64,000 nucleotides of DNA from Neptunomonas japonica DSM 18939. Its GTDB lineage: Bacteria > Pseudomonadota > Gammaproteobacteria > Pseudomonadales > Balneatricaceae. The position numbers were made by a program, and so were the translations under genes. Shown one piece after another: positions 1 to 7,242 of the stretch. Positions within the stretch are counted from its first letter, which is position 1. Each line of letters opens with the position of its first letter. The DNA lies in contig NZ_AUGR01000001.1 of assembly GCF_000422765.1 (NCBI RefSeq), forward strand, positions 1 to 64,000. The letters run 5' to 3'. The notes beneath the pieces are model-generated. The model was given only the letters and a program-made list of their open reading frames with translations. It was not told the DNA's origin and made no database searches.

Positions 1-321
1 TCGGATAGAGGGCTTCAATACTGTTCAGCAGTCTATCAGAAGGCATTGGAGGATAACGGTATGGTGCCGTCGATGACAGATGGTTATGATTGCTATCAGA
101 ATGCACTGGCAGAGAGAGTTAACGGGATACTCAAGCAGGAGTTTCTACTGTATCGATGTAAAACGTTTATTGAATTGAAAGTGTTGGTGGCTGAGTCAAT
201 CGCTATCTATAACCAAATGAGGCCGCACTTGAGCCTTGGCATGAAAACGCCAGAAGAGGTGCATAAAAAAAGCGGCTGCCTAGGGCAACCGCTTCTATCA
301 AAAACCGTCAACGTATTTTAG
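1..321 (+). CDS. IS3-family transposase (OrfB), C-terminal part
   Basis: The frame is open from base 1 and starts with SDRG, the segment around the second catalytic Asp of the rve/DDE integrase core. The third acidic residue lies in NALAERVNGILKQEF, the typical IS3 motif with Glu followed about seven residues later by Lys. IYNQMRPH and the following segment match the usual C-terminus. About 106 residues are visible of an OrfB that is normally about 270-300 residues long. The enzyme would catalyse cut-and-join transposition, normally as an OrfAB frameshift product. Whether the element is intact cannot be judged, because its 5' part is missing. Confidence 0.85.
   Translation, partial: SDRGLQYCSAVYQKALEDNGMVPSMTDGYDCYQNALAERVNGILKQEFLLYRCKTFIELKVLVAESIAIYNQMRPHLSLGMKTPEEVHKKSGCLGQPLLSKTVNVF
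265..293 (-). terminator. Intrinsic terminator on the minus strand inside the IS end
   Basis: Read on the minus strand, AGCGGTTGCC pairs with GGCAGCCGCT (one mismatch, three-base loop, 271-293) and is followed by a run of seven T. It lies within the last codons of the transposase but points the other way. It would stop transcription arriving from the cytochrome gene at 766-341, or protect the IS from outside readthrough. Confidence 0.65.
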
Positions 322-340
322 GACGGGACACAAAGAATAC

Positions 341-766
341 TTATTGAGCGCTATCCATCATGTACTGGATAGAAGCTTGCAGCTCGTCATCTGAACATGC
401 AGCACATGTGCCACGTGGAGGCATTGCATTGATGCCGCTGATAGCAGTTTTCAATAACGCATCGATACCTTTAGCGCCGCGGTCAGCCCAGTCGCTAGTA
501 CCGTATTTAGGAGCACCTGCAACACCAATTGAATGGCACGCTGCACAGCTAGCGTTGTAAACGTCTTCACCAGAACGTGCGCCACCCGATGCTGCCGCTA
601 CGACTGCGCCACCACAAGAGTCATCACCTTCTACACATACATTACCAAGTGGCTTGATACGCTCAGCAATTTTTTCATCAGAAGTGTTAGCACCAACCGA
701 AGTTGATAGCGCAACGCTTAAACCCAGAATACTTAGAACAGAAGCAATTTTAGCAGTCAATTTCAC
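341..766 (-). CDS. Cytochrome c5-like monohaem c-type cytochrome
   Basis: A 141-residue periplasmic electron carrier. Residues 1-26 form a signal peptide (positive N-terminus, hydrophobic core, cleavage after VGA). The single haem c site is CAACH at 74-78. Met115 in the MPPRGTC segment is the likely sixth ligand. Cys121 and Cys124 form the CxxC pair typical of cytochrome c5. Two further cysteines (44, 51) precede the haem domain. Cytochromes of this family donate electrons to terminal oxidases or reductases, but the partner is not evident here. The gene stands alone, its 3' end abutting the IS. It could equally be annotated c555 or class I c. Confidence 0.9.
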   Translation of the reverse strand: MKLTAKIASVLSILGLSVALSTSVGANTSDEKIAERIKPLGNVCVEGDDSCGGAVVAAASGGARSGEDVYNASCAACHSIGVAGAPKYGTSDWADRGAKGIDALLKTAISGINAMPPRGTCAACSDDELQASIQYMMDSAQ

Positions 767-834
767 AGTGGTGACCTCATTACAGTTACGATAGATGCAA
801 TAACTAAAGCATCAAGATAATTAATTCGGTCAGA

Positions 835-863
835 ATTATACCGGCAAAAGGCCTTCACGAAAA
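835..863 (-). promoter_or_regulatory. Candidate promoter of the cytochrome gene
   Basis: A consensus TATAAT on the minus strand (835-840) lies about 70 bp upstream of the cytochrome start codon. The expected -35 position (about 858-863) has only a weak match. No FNR-type palindrome is seen beside it. Confidence 0.35.
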
Positions 864-1090
864 TGGGGTTTCTCTGCACCTTATGGCTTATATCAAGCTT
901 TAAGCGACTTTAATTTGTAGCTTTTTATGGTTTTAGTCGATATCGAGAGACAAATAACGCTATTTATTGGTGTGTATTGGAAAAGATTTAAGTTTGGTGG
1001 GTTTAAGGAAGAAATACGAAATATATAAATATGAAGGTACGAATAAGTCCTAAATGGTTGATATAAAAAGCTACTAATCGATCTAAGTTC

Positions 1091-1119
1091 TTGGCAAAAG
1101 GCTAATACCCCCGTATTAT
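1091..1119 (+). promoter_or_regulatory. Sigma-70-type promoter of the tRNA genes
   Basis: TTGGCA (1091-1096), a 17-bp spacer and TATTAT (1114-1119) form a near-consensus sigma-70 promoter. It ends about 28 bp before the mature 5' end of tRNA-Arg, as expected for a tRNA promoter with a short leader. Confidence 0.75.
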
Positions 1120-1147
1120 TATCGCCTTGAAATCTTCAAGGTTTCTT

Positions 1148-1224
1148 GCGCCAGTAGCTCAGTTGGATAGAGTAGTAGGTTCCGATCCTATTGGTCGGGG
1201 GTTCGACTCCCTCCTGGCGCACCA
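1148..1224 (+). tRNA. tRNA-Arg (anticodon CCG)
   Basis: A 77-nt cloverleaf. The acceptor stem GCGCCAG pairs with CTGGCGC and is followed by encoded ACCA. The D arm is GCTC...GAGT. The anticodon stem GTAGG/CCTAT encloses the loop TTCCGAT, giving anticodon CCG, which reads CGG. The T loop is TTCGACT. It is followed 113 bp later by tRNA-Thr and is probably cotranscribed with it. Confidence 0.95.
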
Positions 1225-1337
1225 CTTTTATATTGTGGCTAATTGCATGATTCCTTTCGGAATTACTACCCCATCCACCCGAGCTAATGGCGCAAGCCTA
1301 ATAGTTTTCAGGGGCAAAATAGGGGGTTGGTCACAGT

Positions 1338-1413
<76 letters not shown>

Positions 1414-1488
1414 CTTCTTATTATATCTTCCTCGTTCAAATGGCAGTGAATTGTAGCCGAAACACCTAAAAACCTCTTACGTGATTAC

Positions 1489-2784
1489 TTAGTTGAGACT
1501 CAGATGCAATTTTTCAAAGGCTTCTCGGTTCAATTCTTCCCGAAAATCGGGGTGTGCGATATTGATTAAGTCCTTCGTGCGTTCGCGCAAGCTACGGCCC
1601 CGTAAGCTGACGACTCCGTACTCAGTAGCAATATAGTGTACATGAGCTCGTGTTGTTACTACGCCTGCACCAGCGCTAAGGGTTGTAGTGATTCGGGATA
1701 TGCTTCCACCTGCAGCGGTTGAAGGTAAGGCGATTACGCCACGCCCACCTTCTGACAAGGATGCGCCGCGAACAAAGTCTATCTGCCCGCCAAAGCCGGA
1801 GTAGATTTTTGTACCCATTGAATCTGCACAAACCTGACCGGTTAAATCGACTTGGATGGCGCTATTGATCGACATTGCTTGAGGGTTGCGCTGAATGCTC
1901 CGCATGTCGTTCACATATTCGGTATCTAAGAATTGCACAGTAGAATTATCATCTACAAAGTCATAAAGCTTCTGGCTTCCAATAACAAAGCTAGTGACAA
2001 TTTTTCCGGGGTGATTTTTTTTATAAGCACCAGTGATCACTCCTTTTTCAACAAGTGGAAGAATACCGTCTGAAAACATTTCGGTATGAACCCCCAGATC
2101 CTTTCTGTCACCTAAGCAGGCAAGTACGGCATCAGGAATGGCTCCGATACCCGTTTGAATGCAGTCACGGTCCTGTACAAGCGCTGCTACATTTTGCCCG
2201 ATTGAGTTATAAACATCGTTTTGAGAGGCCGGAGCATGGCAGCTTATCGGTACAGACTCTTCGTACACAGTGTGAAAGCTTTTATAAGTGATGAGACCAT
2301 CCCCGTGTGTGCGCGGCATTTGAGGGTTGATATGAGCAATGATTTTACCGGCTTTCTCTAATGCAGCATGAGTAGCCTCAACCGACACACCCAGTGAGCA
2401 GTTACCATGCTTATCGGGTGGGCTAACCTGAATAATTGCGGTATCTATCCGTTGTTCTCCGCTACGAATAAGCTTTGGCACTTCTGCTAATAGTATAGGG
2501 ACATAATCTGCATCACCGTTTTGAACAGCCTTACGAGTTACAGCACTGACAAAATAACAACGACAGCGAAGATGGCCGCGTAGTTGCGGAGCTACCATTA
2601 ATGCTGCGCCATCACCCTCCGTATGTAGCTGCAATAAAGTTAAGTTACGGCACGACAAAGCATGTTTAGCTAAGCCTTTAAGCAATACAGTGGGCGTTGC
2701 TGCCATGTTATGCGTCCAGATAGCTTCATTATCCTTAATTGATGAAACCGCATCTTCAGAGTTATTGGCAATTTTAGGGGGCAT
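1489..2784 (-). CDS. Acetyl-CoA hydrolase / CoA-transferase family protein
   Basis: A 431-residue member of the acetyl-CoA hydrolase/4-hydroxybutyrate CoA-transferase family (Cat1-like). These enzymes move CoA between carboxylic acids through a glutamyl-CoA thioester. The probable catalytic Glu is in the HTEMFSDG motif, preceded by the typical GIGAIPDAV, and the C-terminal half has GGQIDFVRGA and GGSISRI. I chose the internal ATG at 2784 because GGAG lies six bases before it; an upstream in-frame ATG at 2874 has no such support and would run into intergenic sequence. The gene stands alone, opposite in direction to the neighbouring tRNAs, and is bracketed by tRNA-Thr and its decayed copy. The substrate cannot be read from sequence. 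Confidence 0.88.
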   Translation of the reverse strand: MPPKIANNSEDAVSSIKDNEAIWTHNMAATPTVLLKGLAKHALSCRNLTLLQLHTEGDGAALMVAPQLRGHLRCRCYFVSAVTRKAVQNGDADYVPILLAEVPKLIRSGEQRIDTAIIQVSPPDKHGNCSLGVSVEATHAALEKAGKIIAHINPQMPRTHGDGLITYKSFHTVYEESVPISCHAPASQNDVYNSIGQNVAALVQDRDCIQTGIGAIPDAVLACLGDRKDLGVHTEMFSDGILPLVEKGVITGAYKKNHPGKIVTSFVIGSQKLYDFVDDNSTVQFLDTEYVNDMRSIQRNPQAMSINSAIQVDLTGQVCADSMGTKIYSGFGGQIDFVRGASLSEGGRGVIALPSTAAGGSISRITTTLSAGAGVVTTRAHVHYIATEYGVVSLRGRSLRERTKDLINIAHPDFREELNREAFEKLHLSLN

Positions 2785-2910
2785 TTTCGACTCCATTAAG
2801 GGGATACACGTATTATAGTTGGCTTTATATCGTTTTACTGTAGTCAATCCATTTGAGTTACGATGCAGGCTCAATAGTTATCAGGGATGTTACAGGCGAA
2901 TGGTCACAGT

Positions 2911-2985
2911 GCTGTATAGCTCAGCTGGAAGAGCAACTGACTTGTCATCAGTAGGTCCCGAGTTTGACTCTTGGTGCCTGCACCA
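2911..2985 (+). pseudogene. Degenerate tRNA-Thr copy
   Basis: Nearly identical to tRNA-Thr at 1338-1413, including the flank TGGTCACAGTG just upstream. It has lost one base and changed another in the 5' acceptor strand, and has changes at position 37 of the anticodon loop (A to C), in the T loop (TTTGACT) and in the 3' acceptor strand. The acceptor stem no longer pairs properly, and A37 (needed for t6A in tRNA-Thr) is gone. It is most likely a non-functional duplicate. Confidence 0.75.
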
Positions 2986-3707
2986 AGCGTTAAATCGAGC
3001 GCTCGTACGCAGAGCTTGAATCACTTTGCGTACAAGTCACTAAAGCGAACACAGAAGGAGTGTTTTATTACCATGCTGTTGAAGGTTACCCATTGATGCA
3101 AAATAAAGTAGATCTATTCACTTATCCGTGAGGTTTTGATGGTAATGGTGGTGGCTTATTGTTGTACTCAGGCATTCTAGGGCAGTTTGGTCTGAAAGAA
3201 GATCAAGCCTTAGCTAGCTTGTGATTAAAGGTCATCAGACATGCGATAGAGCGGTATTTGTAACGGTGTACAAGGCACTGTCTTTGATGCCTTCAAGGAG
3301 AATACGGCCCGTCAGCAGCTACTAATGGTTTGGACCCCGCTTGTATGAAGTTAATGTTGATGGTTTCGGTCACGCAGAAGGCTACTTTTTAACAAACGTT
3401 GTGGTATTACCCGTGCTGCAATCGACATGGAAATTGATGTTATTAATCTAATGCTAGTTAAAGATTTTTGGTTGTTAATAGAGGGTATGATTTTTTCTGG
3501 GGCATTATTTTCCTTATCTTTTAACATCGGTTTGCAGTGTGTCTTGATGATTGTTTAGTAATGATTTTATGTTCACCATAGCTCTTGTAGTTATATAGTT
3601 AATATTCTTGAGTTTGGGGTTGGATTTAATAAAAATCCCTATATATTTCAACAGATAATGTTTGCTATATTGCATCGTCGCTTTGAGTTGGATCTTGAAG
3701 GGCATAT
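2986..3707. other. 722-bp stretch with no intact gene; possible decayed ORF
   Basis: Between the tRNA relic and the DUF3015 gene no long ORF is open. On the plus strand about 3050-3240 reads protein-like, for example HAVEGYPLMQNKVDLF, then a stop, then GFDGNGGGLLLYSGILGQFG, then another stop. Protein-like sequence resumes in other frames to about 3450. This looks like a coding gene ruined by stops and frameshifts. I do not recognise the family. Confidence 0.45.
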
Positions 3708-4226
3708 ATGAATATGAATATGAATAGCAAAAAGATTGTTAGTGCAGTGGCTTTGGCATGTACTGTTGTAGTTTCCGCTCCTTCAGCGTTTGCTGATAGT
3801 GCAAAAGCACCAGGAACAGGACCAAACCCATTTACTGATTGTGGTATTGGTGGTGCGTTATTCGAAAACACTCATTGGGCGGCAGTGTCTTCAAACGTTA
3901 TTTGGGATCTGGGTACTACAGCGGTTATTTCTGCAACTGCGAGCCCGGAAACGTGTTCAGCACAAAATATGCAAGCAGCTCAATTTATTCTTGAGTCATA
4001 TAAAGGCTTGGTAGAAGAAACAGCTAAAGGCACAGGTGAAAATTTAGCTGCGATGCTAGATATTTATGAATGCGAGCAAGGCCAAGCAAGTACTGTTATC
4101 GGTGCAGTTCGTGCTGATATGGCTAAGCAAGTAGGATCAGAAGGGTACATTAGTCAATCTAATGTCGAGAAAGCATCTGCGTACTATGACTCTGTTAGTG
4201 CTGCTGCTAAGGTTTGCTCTGCTTAA
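3708..4226 (+). CDS. DUF3015 family secreted protein
   Basis: 172 residues with a clear signal peptide (1-29, cleavage after SAFA). The mature part contains PNPFTDCGIGGALF near the start, then several short hydrophobic and Ala-rich helices, and four cysteines in the mature protein (including YECEQ and a C-terminal VCSA). This pattern fits DUF3015, a gammaproteobacterial family without known biochemical function. The start is the first of three in-frame ATGs in an MNMNMN repeat, preceded by GAAGGG. It lies 82 bp upstream of a DUF4105 gene on the same strand, a pairing that suggests a shared envelope role (inference). Confidence 0.8.
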   Translation: MNMNMNSKKIVSAVALACTVVVSAPSAFADSAKAPGTGPNPFTDCGIGGALFENTHWAAVSSNVIWDLGTTAVISATASPETCSAQNMQAAQFILESYKGLVEETAKGTGENLAAMLDIYECEQGQASTVIGAVRADMAKQVGSEGYISQSNVEKASAYYDSVSAAAKVCSA

Positions 4227-4235
4227 TTAGTTACT

Positions 4236-4269
4236 TCGCTTCACTGAATAGTCATATTCAGCGAAGCGA
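4236..4269 (+). terminator. Strong hairpin between the DUF3015 and DUF4105 genes
   Basis: TCGCTTC-CTGAATA pairs with TATTCAG-CGAAGCGA around a four-base loop, with one bulged A. No T tract follows directly, though TTTTT occurs some 14 bases later. It may be a weak terminator or an mRNA-stabilising structure that lowers expression of the downstream gene. Confidence 0.4.
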
Positions 4270-4308
4270 TTAAGCTCTTCTGTTTTTCGAACATACAAGA
4301 ATTCTTTC

Positions 4309-6177
4309 ATGTTGCCACGTATTGTTTGTATTTTAGTCTGCTCCTTTTTTTCTGTTGTACAGGCATCTGAATCTAAGCTAGATACTGCATTCGTAAAAGC
4401 TTTAGCAAAGGATTCAATGTGGATTAAGTTGGCTCATTATGAGCTAAATTCTGCATCTGAATCTGGTTTTTTGGGTGCAATCAATAGTAAAGATTTTTAT
4501 CTGTCGGAGAATGGAAAAGAAAATCCTTTATCGGAGCTAAGAGAAACTATAGCTTCTCTCTACGCAGAAGAAACAGAAGGAAATATACATGCTCAGTGCC
4601 AGTTTCCAGCGAGATATTTATGGTTGAAAAAACGCTTGCGAGGTTACGTTTCTCTGCCTAAAAGCGTTGATTGCCCTGAATTTCATAAGTGGGCTAATAA
4701 TGGTTCATTTAAATCAATCAGTGTGGTTTATGTTACGGGATACTTGGGTAATCCTGCATCTTTTTATGGACATACTTTTTTAAAATTCAACTCTGAAAAT
4801 GGCAAATCATATTCATTAGATAAAACTATAAATTATGGAGCCGTTGTTCCTGATTCGGAAAATCCCGTCACCTATATATATAAGGGAATATTTGGAGGTT
4901 ATACGGGAGGGTTTAGTGAAATAGGATATTATTTTCATAAGAATAATTATGGAGATAATGAGCTAAGAGATATGTGGGAATATGAGCTGAGCATTAGCTC
5001 AGAGGACGCTAACTTAATTGCTGCTCATGCTTGGGAAATATTAAAGAAGGAGTATACGTACTTCTTTTTCAAAAAAAATTGTGCATATCGCATGGCGGAA
5101 TTAGTTGAGCTTGCTAATGATGTAAAAATAATTAATTCAAAACCTGTTACTATTCCTCAGTCACTTATAACAGCTATCTATAATGCCAAGGTTAAAGATG
5201 AGCCTTTGGTTAAAGCTGTTGTTTACCATCCTTCACGGCAATCAAAACTATACGATAAGTACTTATCGCTGTCCTCTAATGAGAAAGCGCTGGTTCATAC
5301 TATTGTTAATGATCATAAGCAACTTGCTACTGAACAGTATGAAAATAGAGCAGTAGAGTCGAAACATAAGGTTGTTGATACACTGCTTGATTATTTACAG
5401 TTTGCTCGTAGCCCAGATGAGCGGGCAAACAATATAGTGACTCCTTTCTATAGAGAAGTTCTATTAGAGCGCTATAGATTACCTTTAGGTGAGAGTAAGA
5501 GTAAAGAAAGAGTTGCGTCTCCTCCACACCAAGGGCGCTCGCCTAGCTTAATACAAGTTGGAGTAACCCATAACTCTGTTCATGGAGTGGGTTATATTTT
5601 TGCATTAAGGCCTGCTTATTATGATGTGTTAGATGCAGATAAAAGTCATGTAGCAGACTCCGTGTTATCTATGGGTAGTATTGAAGTATTGGCCCAATAT
5701 AACTCTTTGAAACTTCGCCGTTTCTCTTTAATTAACCTTGAAAGCGTTAATGCAGCAGTGACAGGGTTGCCCGGTGATAATGGAAATAGCTGGCGTATAC
5801 AGGCGTTGTTGGAACCTTTAGATCTTAGTTGTCAGGATTGTTTGACGCTGAAAGCGAAAGCCTATTATGGTTATTCAAAAAGAATATCCTCAGAGTTTTT
5901 GTTTGGTGGGTATTTAGGTGGATTTTTACAAGATAATGTAAGGAGAAGCGGTAATATAGGTGTTGTCTCTAGAGTGTTTTCAAATATTTCTGTAAGCAAG
6001 GACTTTAATGCGAGTGTTTTTGTAGAGTCGTTAAAGCCCATTGATAGGGATGCTAAAACTCAGTATAAATACGGTGTTGAAATACGCGAAAGAATATCCA
6101 AAAATTCAGATGTAAGATTGTTTTACACAAACGATCAAGCAGAAGAAGTTTCAATGAAGTTTGGCTTTTATTTTTAA
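4309..6177 (+). CDS. DUF4105 (Lnb N-terminal-like) cysteine-peptidase-fold protein with C-terminal barrel-like domain
   Basis: 622 residues. Signal peptide 1-19 (cleavage after VQA). The central domain (about 130-330) carries the DUF4105 signature: FYGHTFLKF with His155, and KKNCAYRM with Cys258. These are the likely His/Cys pair of a permuted papain/NlpC-P60-like fold. From about residue 395 to the end the chain consists of alternating polar/hydrophobic strands with many aromatic residues, and it ends MKFGFYF; a terminal Phe is the usual mark of a BamA-inserted outer-membrane beta-barrel. I infer an outer-membrane protein presenting a peptidase-like domain. The substrate is unknown. It lies downstream of DUF3015 on the same strand. 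Confidence 0.75.
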   Translation: MLPRIVCILVCSFFSVVQASESKLDTAFVKALAKDSMWIKLAHYELNSASESGFLGAINSKDFYLSENGKENPLSELRETIASLYAEETEGNIHAQCQFPARYLWLKKRLRGYVSLPKSVDCPEFHKWANNGSFKSISVVYVTGYLGNPASFYGHTFLKFNSENGKSYSLDKTINYGAVVPDSENPVTYIYKGIFGGYTGGFSEIGYYFHKNNYGDNELRDMWEYELSISSEDANLIAAHAWEILKKEYTYFFFKKNCAYRMAELVELANDVKIINSKPVTIPQSLITAIYNAKVKDEPLVKAVVYHPSRQSKLYDKYLSLSSNEKALVHTIVNDHKQLATEQYENRAVESKHKVVDTLLDYLQFARSPDERANNIVTPFYREVLLERYRLPLGESKSKERVASPPHQGRSPSLIQVGVTHNSVHGVGYIFALRPAYYDVLDADKSHVADSVLSMGSIEVLAQYNSLKLRRFSLINLESVNAAVTGLPGDNGNSWRIQALLEPLDLSCQDCLTLKAKAYYGYSKRISSEFLFGGYLGGFLQDNVRRSGNIGVVSRVFSNISVSKDFNASVFVESLKPIDRDAKTQYKYGVEIRERISKNSDVRLFYTNDQAEEVSMKFGFYF

Positions 6178-6306
6178 GAACTAAAACAAATAACGGTGTA
6201 TCAGACTGTTAGATAGAGAGTAAATACAGTTGAATAAACATAGGGTATGCTCTTAAGTTGATGGAGCAACAAGCGCTCTATCAGCTGATAAATAGGAGCT
6301 TTGCTT

Positions 6307-6684
6307 ATGAGTACCTCAAAAGGTATGCCGTTGAACCCACTTGATTCAGAAGAGCAGCGGGTGATTTTACTCAAGGGAACCGAAAGACCTTTTACGGGTG
6401 AGTATAATGACTTTTCAGAAGTCGGTAAATTTGTTTGCAAACAGTGTAATGCAGCGCTTTATCTCTCAACGGATAAGTTTTCTTCTGGATGCGGCTGGCC
6501 TAGTTTTGACGATGAAATTAAAGGGGCTGTGAAGCGAGTATCTGATGCTGATGGTCGTCGTACAGAGATCGTGTGTGCTAATTGTGATGGGCATTTAGGG
6601 CATGTTTTTGAAGGGGAGCAGATGACAGATAAAAATACTCGTCATTGTGTGAATTCTATCTCTATCAAATTTGTTAAAGCGTAA
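6307..6684 (+). CDS. msrB: Peptide methionine-R-sulfoxide reductase MsrB
   Basis: 125 residues, the full length of a single-domain MsrB. It reduces the R epimer of methionine sulfoxide in proteins. Zinc-binding CxxC pairs are CKQC and [12 protein letters not shown] and HLGHVF are signature motifs. The catalytic Cys is in RHCVNSISI. The start at 6307 has AGGAG eight bases upstream; a TTG two codons earlier is too close to that site. No signal peptide is present, so the enzyme is cytoplasmic. The gene is followed at once by the MOSC gene. Confidence 0.95.
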   Translation: MSTSKGMPLNPLDSEEQRVILLKGTERPFTGEYNDFSEVGKFVCKQCNAALYLSTDKFSSGCGWPSFDDEIKGAVKRVSDADGRRTEIVCANCDGHLGHVFEGEQMTDKNTRHCVNSISIKFVKA

Positions 6685-6688
6685 CGTT

Positions 6689-7186
6689 GTGAGTGTAAAT
6701 ACAGTTGGTCGTTTATTAAGCCGCCACCTCAAGAATATTAAGCCGGGGAGTTTGGACTGGATTGGCCTGCGCCCTGAGCGAAAAATGGATATGCAAGAGG
6801 TATCACAAGTTGAGGCTATTGCTGAAATGGGTCTTGCCGGAGATCGAAGATGCAATGGTACTCCGGGTTCGGCACGACAGGTTACCTTGATCAACAGTGA
6901 ACATATGGAAGTAGTCGCTAAGTTGATGGGGTTTGAGTCTATAGATGCCTGTCTATTACGCCGTAATTTGGTGGTGTCTGGTATTAACCTAATGGCGCTT
7001 CGTCATCAGCGTTTTCGTATTGGCGAGGTAGAGTTTGAAGCAACAGCTCAATGCCACCCTTGTTTACGTATGGAGCAAGCACTTGGTCAAGGTGGAGTAG
7101 CGGCGATGCTTGGTCACGGTGGTATTTGTGCCAAGATTACTCAGGGAGGAGTTATTGCTGTGGGTGATGAAGTGGTCAAATTATAG
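6689..7186 (+). CDS. MOSC domain-containing protein
   Basis: About 165 residues forming one MOSC domain (GLAGDRRCNG, TLINSEHME, LRRNLVVSGINL, and the conserved Cys in AQCHPCLRME). MOSC proteins are beta-strand proteins related to the molybdenum cofactor sulfurase C-terminus and YiiM. They are proposed to handle sulfur or Moco, but this protein's substrate is unknown. I prefer the GTG at 6689, just past the msrB stop. A TTG at 6671 would overlap msrB and add six residues. Likely cotranscribed with msrB. Confidence 0.85.
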   Translation: MSVNTVGRLLSRHLKNIKPGSLDWIGLRPERKMDMQEVSQVEAIAEMGLAGDRRCNGTPGSARQVTLINSEHMEVVAKLMGFESIDACLLRRNLVVSGINLMALRHQRFRIGEVEFEATAQCHPCLRMEQALGQGGVAAMLGHGGICAKITQGGVIAVGDEVVKL

Positions 7187-7242
7187 TGTGAGCCTGATAC
7201 GGAGCTGTTCTTCATTTTTCTCAATACCAGCGCCTTACGACG

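Larger units (their letters stand above)
1..330 (+). mobile_element. IS3-family insertion sequence, right end (truncated by window)
   Basis: The visible part holds the C-terminal half of an IS3-type DDE transposase. After its stop the sequence runs to GGACGGGACA at 321-330, which fits a right terminus ending in CA (TG...CA ends are common in this family). The left end lies outside the window, so neither the terminal inverted repeat nor a target duplication can be checked. The right end is 10 bp from the stop codon of the cytochrome gene, so the element apparently inserted just behind that gene. Confidence 0.75.
767..1147. other. 381-bp gene-free stretch
   Basis: AT-rich sequence between the cytochrome start and tRNA-Arg. 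I see only the two candidate promoters listed separately (minus strand near 835, plus strand 1091-1119). There is no convincing ORF, repeat or structured RNA. Confidence 0.6.

Noticed and set aside
2819..3019. 66-codon plus-strand ORF
   Set aside because: It covers the tRNA-Thr relic and part of intergenic DNA, with no ribosome site or protein similarity.
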